Assembly: GCA_024691475.1 (NCBI GenBank)
Contig: JAILNP010000026.1
Location: 4,945 to 68,944, forward strand
DNA: 64,000 nucleotides
Direction of reading: 5' to 3'
Origin: Denitrobacterium sp024691475
GTDB lineage: Bacteria > Actinomycetota > Coriobacteriia > Coriobacteriales > Eggerthellaceae
Within the stretch, counting starts at the first letter, position 1; each line of letters begins with the position of its first letter. A program made the position numbers and the translations under genes. This document shows, piece by piece, positions 53,163 through 60,674 of this stretch. The notes below the pieces were generated by a model. That model was not told the DNA's origin, did no database searches, and worked only from the letters and a program-made list of their open reading frames with translations.

Positions 53163-54950
53163 ATGACTCAGATTATGCGCATGAGCGCGCTGTATGCGCC
53201 CACGCTTAAAGAAGTTCCCAACGATGCCGACATCGTCAGCCACCAGCTGCTGCTTCGTGCTGGCATGATGCGCAAGAGCGCAACGGGCCTCTATAGCTTC
53301 CTGCCGCTGGGCTGGCGCGTCATCAAGAAGATCGAGAACATCGTGCGCCAGGAAATGGACGCCATCGATGCTCAGGAAATCATGATGCCCGAACTGCAGC
53401 CTTCCGAGCTGTGGCATGAGAGCGGCCGCTGGGACGACTACGGCCCCGAACTCATGCGCATGGAAGACCGCCACGGCCATGGCCTGTGCCTGGGCCCCAC
53501 GCACGAGGAGCTCATTACCGACCTGGTGCGCAACGAGTTGAAGTCCTATAAGCAGCTTCCCCTTACGCTGTACCAGATCCAGTCGAAGTTCCGCGACGAG
53601 ATTCGCCCGCGCTTCGGCCTCATGCGTAGCCGCGAGTTCATCATGAAGGATGCGTACAGCTTCCATGCAAGCCAGGAATCGCTGCAGCAGACGTACGACG
53701 ACATGAGCGATGCCTACGCCCGCATCTGCGAGCGCCTGGGCCTGGACTTCCGTCCTGTGCAGGCCGACTCGGGCCAGATTGGCGGTAGCGTTACGTGCGA
53801 ATACCATGCTCTGGCCGACGCTGGCGAAGCCGAGCTTGCCAGCTGCACGTGCGGCTGGGCTGCGAATAGCGAAGTGGCCGCGTGCCTGCCGCATCCCACG
53901 GAATACGCGGAAACCGAACTGAAGAAGATCGAAACGCCGGGCGTGCATACCATTGCCGAGCTCGCCGCGTTCTTGAACTGCCCCGAAAGCTCTACCGTGA
54001 AGGCAATGGTGGGCAAGGACGCCGAGGGCAACCCCATTGCCCTGTTCGTGCCGGGCGACCACGAGCTGAACGAGCTCAAGGCCGAGCGTACCATCGATGG
54101 CTTTGCGCTTATGTCCGACGAGGAGCTCGAGGCAGCTGGTCTGCCCAAGGGTTCCATCGGCTGCGTGGGTCTGCCCCAGGGCGTGCGCATCGTTGCCGAT
54201 AGCAGCCTGCAGGGCATTGCCCATTGGGTGGTTGGCGCCAACGAAGACGGCTTCCACTATGTGGGTGCCGAGCAGGGTCGCGATTTCACCGTGGACGTAT
54301 GGGCCGACCTGTGTACGGTGCGCGAGGGCGATACCTGCCCCGAGTGCGGCAAGCCGGTGAGCATGTGCCGCGGCATCGAAGTGGGCCAGGTGTTCCAGCT
54401 GGGCACGAAGTACAGCCAGAACATGGGTGCCACCTACCTCGACGAAAACGGCAAGGAACAGCCGTTCATCATGGGCTGCTATGGCGTGGGTGTGTCTCGC
54501 TGCATGGCCGCCATCGTGGAGCAGCATAGCGACGAATACGGCATTGCCTGGCCTGCAAGCGTTGCTCCTGCGCACGTATGCGTGCTGCCTTTGGTGGTAG
54601 GCGACGACGTGGTTCAGCCGGTGGCCGAGCGAGTGGCGCGCGAGCTGGCCGAGCTGGGCGTGGAAGTGGTTCTGGACGACCGCAAGGAACGCCCTGGCGT
54701 GAAGTTCGCCGAAGCCGACCTCATGGGCTGGCCGCTGCAGATCGTGGTGGGCAAGCGTGGCGTTGCCAACCAGGAGCTGGAGCTGAAGGTTCGCTCCACG
54801 GGCGAGAAGTCCACCATCTCCTTCGACGAGTACGCCGAGGCCCTGGCATTCGCCAAGCGCGCCAGCAAGCCCATTGCGTCCTTCCTCGAGCAGGCTGCCA
54901 ACGTAAGGATGGAAGCGGCCGTTACCACGGTTCGCTCCCAGATGAAATAG
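53163..54950 (+). CDS. proS: prolyl-tRNA synthetase, bacterial type with editing domain
   Basis: A 595-aa class II synthetase. Motif 1 region LLRAGMMRKSATGLYSFLPL, motif 2 FRDEIRPRFGLMRSREFIMK, the INS editing domain between residues 220 and 400 (SSTVKAMVGKDAEGNP) and the C-terminal anticodon-binding domain. The length is standard for bacterial ProRS. AGGA precedes the ATG. The U32 gene begins on the base after its stop codon. Confidence 0.97.
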   Translation: MTQIMRMSALYAPTLKEVPNDADIVSHQLLLRAGMMRKSATGLYSFLPLGWRVIKKIENIVRQEMDAIDAQEIMMPELQPSELWHESGRWDDYGPELMRMEDRHGHGLCLGPTHEELITDLVRNELKSYKQLPLTLYQIQSKFRDEIRPRFGLMRSREFIMKDAYSFHASQESLQQTYDDMSDAYARICERLGLDFRPVQADSGQIGGSVTCEYHALADAGEAELASCTCGWAANSEVAACLPHPTEYAETELKKIETPGVHTIAELAAFLNCPESSTVKAMVGKDAEGNPIALFVPGDHELNELKAERTIDGFALMSDEELEAAGLPKGSIGCVGLPQGVRIVADSSLQGIAHWVVGANEDGFHYVGAEQGRDFTVDVWADLCTVREGDTCPECGKPVSMCRGIEVGQVFQLGTKYSQNMGATYLDENGKEQPFIMGCYGVGVSRCMAAIVEQHSDEYGIAWPASVAPAHVCVLPLVVGDDVVQPVAERVARELAELGVEVVLDDRKERPGVKFAEADLMGWPLQIVVGKRGVANQELELKVRSTGEKSTISFDEYAEALAFAKRASKPIASFLEQAANVRMEAAVTTVRSQMK

Positions 54951-56285
54951 ATGACGTTTTCCAGCTTGGGCGCTGCCTACGGCGCATATAAGGATTCCCA
55001 GGAACACCCCGCCCCCGAGCTTTTGGCTCCGGCGGGCGGGTGGGAGCAGCTTGCCTACGCTATTCGCTTCGGTGCCGATGCCGTGTACCTGGCTACCGAC
55101 AAGTTCGGGCTGCGCAAGCGTGCAACCAACTTCAGCTTGGAGGATTTACCGCAGGTCGTGGGGTATGCTCACGACCATGGCGTGCGTGTACACGTTACGG
55201 TGAACGCCCAGATGCATCGAGCCGATTTCGACGATCTGCCCCGCTATTTGCAGGCCATTGACGAAGCGGGCGCTGATGCGGTGCTGGTAAGCGATTTGGG
55301 CGCGCTGCGCATGGCGCGCCAGTACGCTCCTCACGTGCAGATTCACGTGAGCACTCAGGCAAGCGTCTCGAATGCCCAGTCGGCTCTGGTGTGGCACGAG
55401 CTGGGCGCGTCGCGCATCGTGTGCGCTCGCGAGATGAGCCTAGCCGACATCGCCGCCATGCGCGAGGAGCTTCCGCGTGAGCTTGAGCTGGAAGTGTTCG
55501 TGCATGGTGCCATGTGCATGGCCATTTCCGGCCGCTGCCTCATTAGCGATTACCTTACCGGTCGCAGCGCCACCGATGGCAATTGCACGCAGCCCTGCCG
55601 CTGGAAGTATTCCCTGGTGGAGGAAAAGCGCCCGGGTGAGTTCTTCCCCGTGGAGGAAGACGAGCGCGGCAGCTACATGCTGAACGCCAAGGACATGAAC
55701 ATGCTTGCCCATCTGGACGAGCTGCGTCGCATCGGGGTCGATTCGGTGAAGATCGAGGGTCGCAACAAGCGCGCCTTCTATGTTGCCACGGTGGTCAACG
55801 CGTATCGTCAGGTGCTCGATGGCGCCGACCCAGCCGCATTCGCGGGCGAGCTGGAAACCGTATCGCACCGCCCCTATGGCACGGGCTTCTACTTTGGCCC
55901 CGCGCATCAGACGCCCGAGAGCGATGCATACATCCGCCCGTACGATTGGGCGTTCGACGTGCTTGAATGCGAGTCCAAGGGCGATGTGTGGCGTGTGGTG
56001 GGTCTGTGCCGCAACCGCTTCTGGGAGGGTAGCGAGCTCGAGGTGCTTGCCCCGCACGAGCCGGTGCGCACGTGCCTGGCACTGAACGTGTGCCATATGC
56101 CCTACGAAGAGGTTACTATCGACGAGCGCGAACGGCCGCAGTGGCAGCCGACTTCTCCGCAGCCGCTCGAGATGCCCGTGAACTGCGCGAATCGCACCAT
56201 GGAGCTTTACGCGTTCGATATTCCGTTCCCCGTGGAGCGTCATACCATCTTCCGCATTCAGCGCGCTAGTCGTACCACTAAATAG
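54951..56285 (+). CDS. U32-family protein (TrhP-like tRNA/rRNA hydroxylation or peptidase U32)
   Basis: A 444-aa protein with the U32 signature FVHGAMCMAISGRCLISDYL and two more Cys in GNCTQPCRW, typical of the TrhP/RlhA group that hydroxylates tRNA or 23S rRNA using prephenate-derived chemistry and an Fe-S cluster. The N-terminus has the barrel start ELLAPAGGWEQLAYAIRFGA. It begins directly at the proS stop without its own ribosome site, so translation depends on proS. Annotated as protease in many genomes, but RNA modification is the better-supported role for close relatives. Confidence 0.85.
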   Translation: MTFSSLGAAYGAYKDSQEHPAPELLAPAGGWEQLAYAIRFGADAVYLATDKFGLRKRATNFSLEDLPQVVGYAHDHGVRVHVTVNAQMHRADFDDLPRYLQAIDEAGADAVLVSDLGALRMARQYAPHVQIHVSTQASVSNAQSALVWHELGASRIVCAREMSLADIAAMREELPRELELEVFVHGAMCMAISGRCLISDYLTGRSATDGNCTQPCRWKYSLVEEKRPGEFFPVEEDERGSYMLNAKDMNMLAHLDELRRIGVDSVKIEGRNKRAFYVATVVNAYRQVLDGADPAAFAGELETVSHRPYGTGFYFGPAHQTPESDAYIRPYDWAFDVLECESKGDVWRVVGLCRNRFWEGSELEVLAPHEPVRTCLALNVCHMPYEEVTIDERERPQWQPTSPQPLEMPVNCANRTMELYAFDIPFPVERHTIFRIQRASRTTK

Positions 56286-56398
56286 CTCCGTCGTAATTAC
56301 GCGCCCCATTTGCTGACCGCCTTGGCGCATGTCGCGAATGAATGCGCTCAAGTGCGGTATCATTTCCCTATATTCGTCCAGGGAGAAAGGGATGCTGC

Positions 56399-56716
56399 AT
56401 GGGAAAGCGTGCCGAAGAAGCATTGGATATTGCCACGATTGACGACCTGAAGACGTATCTTCGTGTGAGTCACGCGGCGTATATGCAGGTAGGGGTGTAT
56501 ACGTACTACCTTACCGATGTCAATTCGCACGCATGGCGCGTGCAAGACACCAACGAGTTGAACGAGAAGGCGCATTACGTCGATTGCTCCGACTTGGTTC
56601 CCACGATCGACGAGTTCCTGCACGTCCCCTTTACGGAAGAAGGCGAGAGCATCGAGGACCTGTTTTCCGATGCCACGTTCTTCGCGAGCGAAGGCTCTGT
56701 CAAGGATTTCGACTAG
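56399..56716 (+). CDS. conserved-looking hypothetical protein, 105 aa
   Basis: ATG 56399 follows AAAGGGA by 6 bases. The protein begins MGKRAEEALDIATIDDL, then has LKTYLRVSHAAYMQVGVYTY and an acidic C-terminus (EEGESIEDLFSDATFF). No signal peptide or membrane segment. A clean single-gene unit with a terminator. No family or function recognised. Confidence 0.75.
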   Translation: MGKRAEEALDIATIDDLKTYLRVSHAAYMQVGVYTYYLTDVNSHAWRVQDTNELNEKAHYVDCSDLVPTIDEFLHVPFTEEGESIEDLFSDATFFASEGSVKDFD

Positions 56717-56728
56717 ATGCCAATTGCC

Positions 56729-56757
56729 AAGCCGGGGAGTGCTGCGCCCCGGCTTTT
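56729..56757 (+). terminator. rho-independent terminator of the 105-aa gene
   Basis: A perfect 9-bp stem (AAGCCGGGG with CCCCGGCTT), loop AGTGCTGCG, followed by TTCTATTTT. It also separates the converging LuxR-type gene. Confidence 0.88.
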
Positions 56758-58218
56758 CTATTTTCTGCTCGCGCGCTGTTCCGAAACGTCTTCCACTAGG
56801 TCGATGAGCGATTGCTTTCCGTCGACGCCCAGCTTCCGGTAGATGTTGCGCACGTGCGTCTTTACGGTGCTCTGAGACAGCGTGAGCTTGTCTTGGATGT
56901 AGGGAACCGAACGACCGTAGGCCAGATACAGCATGACCTCGCTCTCGCGGGCGGAAAGCGAATGCTCTTCGGCGAGCGAACTGCAGGCGTCTTCCAGGCT
57001 ATCGTGATGATCGGGTTCCTGCACGTCGATGAGCTGCAGGGCTTCGATGGATGTGAACACGAACGACTGGGCGAATGCCAAAAGCAGGGCGCAGAAGGCG
57101 AACAGGATGATGGTTGCCGCTTGAATGCCCTGTTCGGAGACTTGCACCGTATAGCCTGCGGCAAGGTAGCCTGCGAGCGCGGCGAGCCATTCCGTGGCGC
57201 ATGCACGCGCAAGCACGTCGAGGGGCGATCTGCCCGAACGCGATACCAAATCGGCGTTCAGGTACCACAGGAACAAGTCGAGCAGCACGAACCCCAGCGT
57301 AGCGAATGCGCAGGCGAACGCGTAGTATTCCCTGGGTACGATGAGGGCGAGGACAGTGCCCGCCATGAGGGCGAAGGTTCCCGCTTGGCTGAACCGCTTG
57401 AGCATGTGCGTGGGCGTAACGCGCGCGGCAATCGTGAAGGCCAGAATGGAGGCCGCGAGCGCGCCGAGCATCATGCACGAGGCTCCTCCCGTTGCCTGGC
57501 CCGCGAAATCCCATGCATAGAGCGCTCCGAGCGCGGCGCCCCAGGCAAAGCTTACGCAAATCATGAAGATGAGCAGGCGCGTGGGGGCCTTTCCGCTGGT
57601 GGGGTCGACGCGGCGGAACGACGGTGGCCGTTGCTTCGCGTTTCTGGTGCCTGCCAGGATGATGGTTCCCATAAGGGGCAGGGCGCAGACGATGGTGCAT
57701 GCCGCGAGCGGGTGCATTGCGCTGAACAGGAAGTACAGTATGCCGGCCATGAGTGCCCCGGCGGTAAGGTGAATCATGACGCGTTCCGACCGAATGCGTG
57801 ACCAGACGATGTTGCCGGCAATCATGATGAAGGCGTTCGACATGCCCGCCAGGCAGGCTGCGATGGCGATGATGGGGATGCTGGAATAGGCAATGGCCGC
57901 AACGAGCAATATTGTCGCAAGCGATTCCATGCCGCCGGCGACGATGATGGCGTTCCGATTGCGCGCAATGGTTGCGAAGCGGGTGGAGCGAATAAAGAAC
58001 ATGCACGTATACGCGATGGCGAGGCCTGCCATGAAGAGGGGGCGCGACCATGCCGAAATGGTGGGCGAGGGCGACTCGCTGTAGATTACGGTGCCGAAAA
58101 CGACGCAGAAGAGCCATGTGTAATGCGTGCCGAAGCCCAAAACCTCCCAGGCTCGATTAGCGAAGGTACGGCTCTTTTCGCCTCCGCTATCGCACGCAAG
58201 CAATGCGCTTTCTTTCAT
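56758..58218 (-). CDS. polytopic membrane LuxR-family transcriptional regulator
   Basis: A 486-aa regulator with about twelve hydrophobic segments (residues 25-395) and a C-terminal LuxR helix-turn-helix (about 420-475; LSARESEVMLYLAYG, then LSQSTVKTHVRNIYRKL). ATG 58218 (MKESALLACD) has GGGAGG 4 bases upstream; the frame extends 15 codons further without a site. It is divergent by 190 bases from the flavoprotein at 58409, its likely target. Confidence 0.9.
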   Translation of the reverse strand: MKESALLACDSGGEKSRTFANRAWEVLGFGTHYTWLFCVVFGTVIYSESPSPTISAWSRPLFMAGLAIAYTCMFFIRSTRFATIARNRNAIIVAGGMESLATILLVAAIAYSSIPIIAIAACLAGMSNAFIMIAGNIVWSRIRSERVMIHLTAGALMAGILYFLFSAMHPLAACTIVCALPLMGTIILAGTRNAKQRPPSFRRVDPTSGKAPTRLLIFMICVSFAWGAALGALYAWDFAGQATGGASCMMLGALAASILAFTIAARVTPTHMLKRFSQAGTFALMAGTVLALIVPREYYAFACAFATLGFVLLDLFLWYLNADLVSRSGRSPLDVLARACATEWLAALAGYLAAGYTVQVSEQGIQAATIILFAFCALLLAFAQSFVFTSIEALQLIDVQEPDHHDSLEDACSSLAEEHSLSARESEVMLYLAYGRSVPYIQDKLTLSQSTVKTHVRNIYRKLGVDGKQSLIDLVEDVSEQRASRK

Positions 58219-58408
58219 TGTTCCTCCCACCCGAATTGTACGCGAATTGGTGAAAAGGGGCATGTCGCAAAGGTCGACCTTTTAGGGTGAAATACCCAAT
58301 TTTCGGTTATTCGTACTGTCTGGTCGTGGAATGCGGTGCGCGGGGGAGGCCATGATAGGGGCGTCCGCCGGAAGGGGGCGGACAAGGGAAATTCAAGGAG
58401 GGATTTAC

Positions 58409-60040
58409 ATGGCATTGGAAATGAATCGACGCGCCTTCCTATCGGGTGCTGCGCTTACGGGTGCGGCGGCCATGATGGGGATTGCGGGCTGCAGCCCCAA
58501 GGAGCAGGCGAGCACGACTGCTTCCTCTAGTGCGGATTCCGCGTCGGGTGAGAAGACGTATCTCGAGCAGAAGAATTACGACATTTCCGAAACGAAGGAC
58601 TACGACGTTGTGGTCGTGGGCGCTGGCGGCGCTGGGATGTCGGCGGCCACGCGCGCAGCCGAACTGGGCTTGAACGTTGCCATCTTGGAGCAGCATTCCG
58701 CCACGGGTGGCACCACGATGTTCACCGAGGGCCTGTTCGCCATCAACAGCCATATTCAGAAGGAAGCGGGCAAGAATCCGCCCGATCTGGGATATGACTT
58801 GTTTACACAGGCTATGGACTACCATCATTGGTACGCCAACGGCACGTTGTTCCGCGCGTACATCGACGAGTCGGCTAACGACATCGACTGGATGGAAAGC
58901 GTGGGCATTAAGTTCAAGGGCGTCGGCACCATGTGCAACAACGAGTACAACACCTGGCATCAGTACGACTACCAGGAGGGCGAGCTTTCGGGCAAGCCCT
59001 ATGTGGAGCAGTGGACGGCTGCCGTGAAGAACGCCGGCGCCGATCTGGTGCTGAATTCCGAAGCGGTGAACATCGTCGTGAAGGACGGCGCCGCATCGGG
59101 CATCATCGCCAAGGAAAGCGGCAAGTACGTGCAGTACAACGCCTCCAAGGGCGTCGTGCTGGCAACGGGCGGCTATTCCGATAGCCCCGAATTGCTCGAG
59201 GAATTCGGCAAGAACCCCAAGCGCATCCAGCCCATGGGCGCGGGCGACCGCAACGGCTTCGGCATCAATGCGGCTCGTCAGGCGGGCGGCACCCTTGCTC
59301 CCTCTCCGGGCTGCCTGGTGTTCTACGGTGGCTGCATCCCCGGTATCGATTACGGCACCCATCTGTACTGCGCTTCCGCGTTTCAGCCGTATTTCTGGAT
59401 CAACCAGGATTGCGATCGCTTCGTGAACGAGTACTACGCTGAGCGCAACTTCAGCTTCTCGGGCAATGCCCAGAGCATGCAGGATCGCGTGATCTCCATT
59501 GTGACGCAGGCGCAGATGGACAATATGTACCAGAATGGCGGCACGTTTGGCTGCGGTGAGTACATCCATGCGGGCGAGCCTCTTACCGACCTGTGGAATG
59601 AATACGATGCTCAGGTCAAGGCGGGCAACGATGCCATTCACAAGTGCGAGACGCTCGATGACCTGGCTAAGGATCTTGGCCTTGATGCCGACAAGCTGAA
59701 GGCCTCCATCGAGAAGTACAACGGGTTCTGCGCCAAGGGCGTCGACGAGGACTTCGCGAAGGCTGCCGAGTACCTGTTCCCGCTTGAGTCGGGCCCGTAT
59801 TACGCCTTCGAGCTGAACGTGGGCATCTTCTCGACGGTGGGCGGCATGAAGATTAATTCTCATGCCCAGGTCCTCAACGAGGATTCCGAGCCCATTCCGC
59901 ACCTGTATGCTGCGGGTTGCGACGCGGGTGGCATCTACGGCGACGCCTACGATGTTTCCATCTGCGAGGGCTCGTGCCAGGGCTTCGCGGTGTTCACGGG
60001 CAAGATGGCTGCCGAGCATATTGCGGGTAAGAGCGCGTAG
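58409..60040 (+). CDS. Tat-exported lipoprotein FAD-dependent reductase
   Basis: A 543-aa flavoprotein, the third of its kind in the window. Tat motif NRRAFLSG, lipobox IAGC, FAD motif VVVGAGGAGMSAATRAAELG near residue 77, and the C-terminal FAD cap LYAAGCDAGGIYGDAYDVSI. GGTTMFTEGLFAIN is the usual FAD-adenosine loop of fumarate-reductase-like enzymes. No heme or FMN domain. The start has AAGGAGGG upstream. The substrate is unknown. The lack of close identity to the other two copies suggests each reduces a different acceptor. Confidence 0.88.
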   Translation: MALEMNRRAFLSGAALTGAAAMMGIAGCSPKEQASTTASSSADSASGEKTYLEQKNYDISETKDYDVVVVGAGGAGMSAATRAAELGLNVAILEQHSATGGTTMFTEGLFAINSHIQKEAGKNPPDLGYDLFTQAMDYHHWYANGTLFRAYIDESANDIDWMESVGIKFKGVGTMCNNEYNTWHQYDYQEGELSGKPYVEQWTAAVKNAGADLVLNSEAVNIVVKDGAASGIIAKESGKYVQYNASKGVVLATGGYSDSPELLEEFGKNPKRIQPMGAGDRNGFGINAARQAGGTLAPSPGCLVFYGGCIPGIDYGTHLYCASAFQPYFWINQDCDRFVNEYYAERNFSFSGNAQSMQDRVISIVTQAQMDNMYQNGGTFGCGEYIHAGEPLTDLWNEYDAQVKAGNDAIHKCETLDDLAKDLGLDADKLKASIEKYNGFCAKGVDEDFAKAAEYLFPLESGPYYAFELNVGIFSTVGGMKINSHAQVLNEDSEPIPHLYAAGCDAGGIYGDAYDVSICEGSCQGFAVFTGKMAAEHIAGKSA

Positions 60041-60103
60041 TAGCCAGGTAGGGCGAATGCCACTTCGGTAGTGTCCCTCCCACGCTGCCGTATGCGCATG
60101 AAA

Positions 60104-60144
60104 GATGGGCCGGACGGTTTCGACCGCCCGGCCCATCGCCTTTT
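60104..60144 (+). terminator. rho-independent terminator of the third flavoprotein gene
   Basis: A 14-bp stem with one internal mismatch (GATGGGCCGG-A-CGGT with ACCG-C-CCGGCCCATC), loop TTCG, then GCCTTTT. Confidence 0.88.
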
Positions 60145-60161
60145 CCAGGTGGGGAAGAATG

Positions 60162-60557
60162 CTATTCCGCAGATGCGGGCTGCATGTTCTTCTTGAATTC
60201 GTCCCAGGTGGCAACCTTGGTTTTCTTGATGTCCTTCAGCGCGGCGTCCCAGCGCTTGGCGTTTTCCGCGGCGGGGAGCGTTGCCTTGAACGCGTGAGTC
60301 ATGAGCGGCTTTTCGGGTTTGCGCAGGCCTGGGATGACTACGAGCAGGGGAATCATGGGATATTCCTTGCGGCTGCAGTATGCGCAAAGGACGAAGAGGT
60401 CTTCGTTGTTGGCGCGTTTCCAGCTTGCATCGCCAAGGAGCTTCGCGAGCTCGTTTTCCTCGATGACCATGTCGTGCGCGGCTTCGCCCTTGTGCTCGCG
60501 TGCCCAATCGATGAGTGTGTTTGCAATCAGTTTCTGGCGGTCTGTCAGTGTTTCCAT
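60162..60557 (-). CDS. hypothetical protein, 131 aa
   Basis: ATG 60557 has AAAGGGGC upstream. The protein begins METLTDRQKLIANTLIDWAR, continues with a helical DMVIEENELAKLLGDASWKR, and has one hydrophobic strand (PMIPLLVVIPGLRKP). The N-terminal layout resembles small winged-helix modules found in some restriction-associated proteins, but the match is weak. Soluble, with no signal. Function unknown. Confidence 0.7.
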   Translation of the reverse strand: METLTDRQKLIANTLIDWAREHKGEAAHDMVIEENELAKLLGDASWKRANNEDLFVLCAYCSRKEYPMIPLLVVIPGLRKPEKPLMTHAFKATLPAAENAKRWDAALKDIKKTKVATWDEFKKNMQPASAE

Positions 60558-60674
60558 GAAAGCCCCTTTCGATTGATGCTCTCATCATAGCGCAACCATT
60601 GCTCAACGACGTATAGGTTATAGCAGGCATAGTGCTATAGTTGCCCTCGAAATTCGATTTAACAAGGAGGCATA

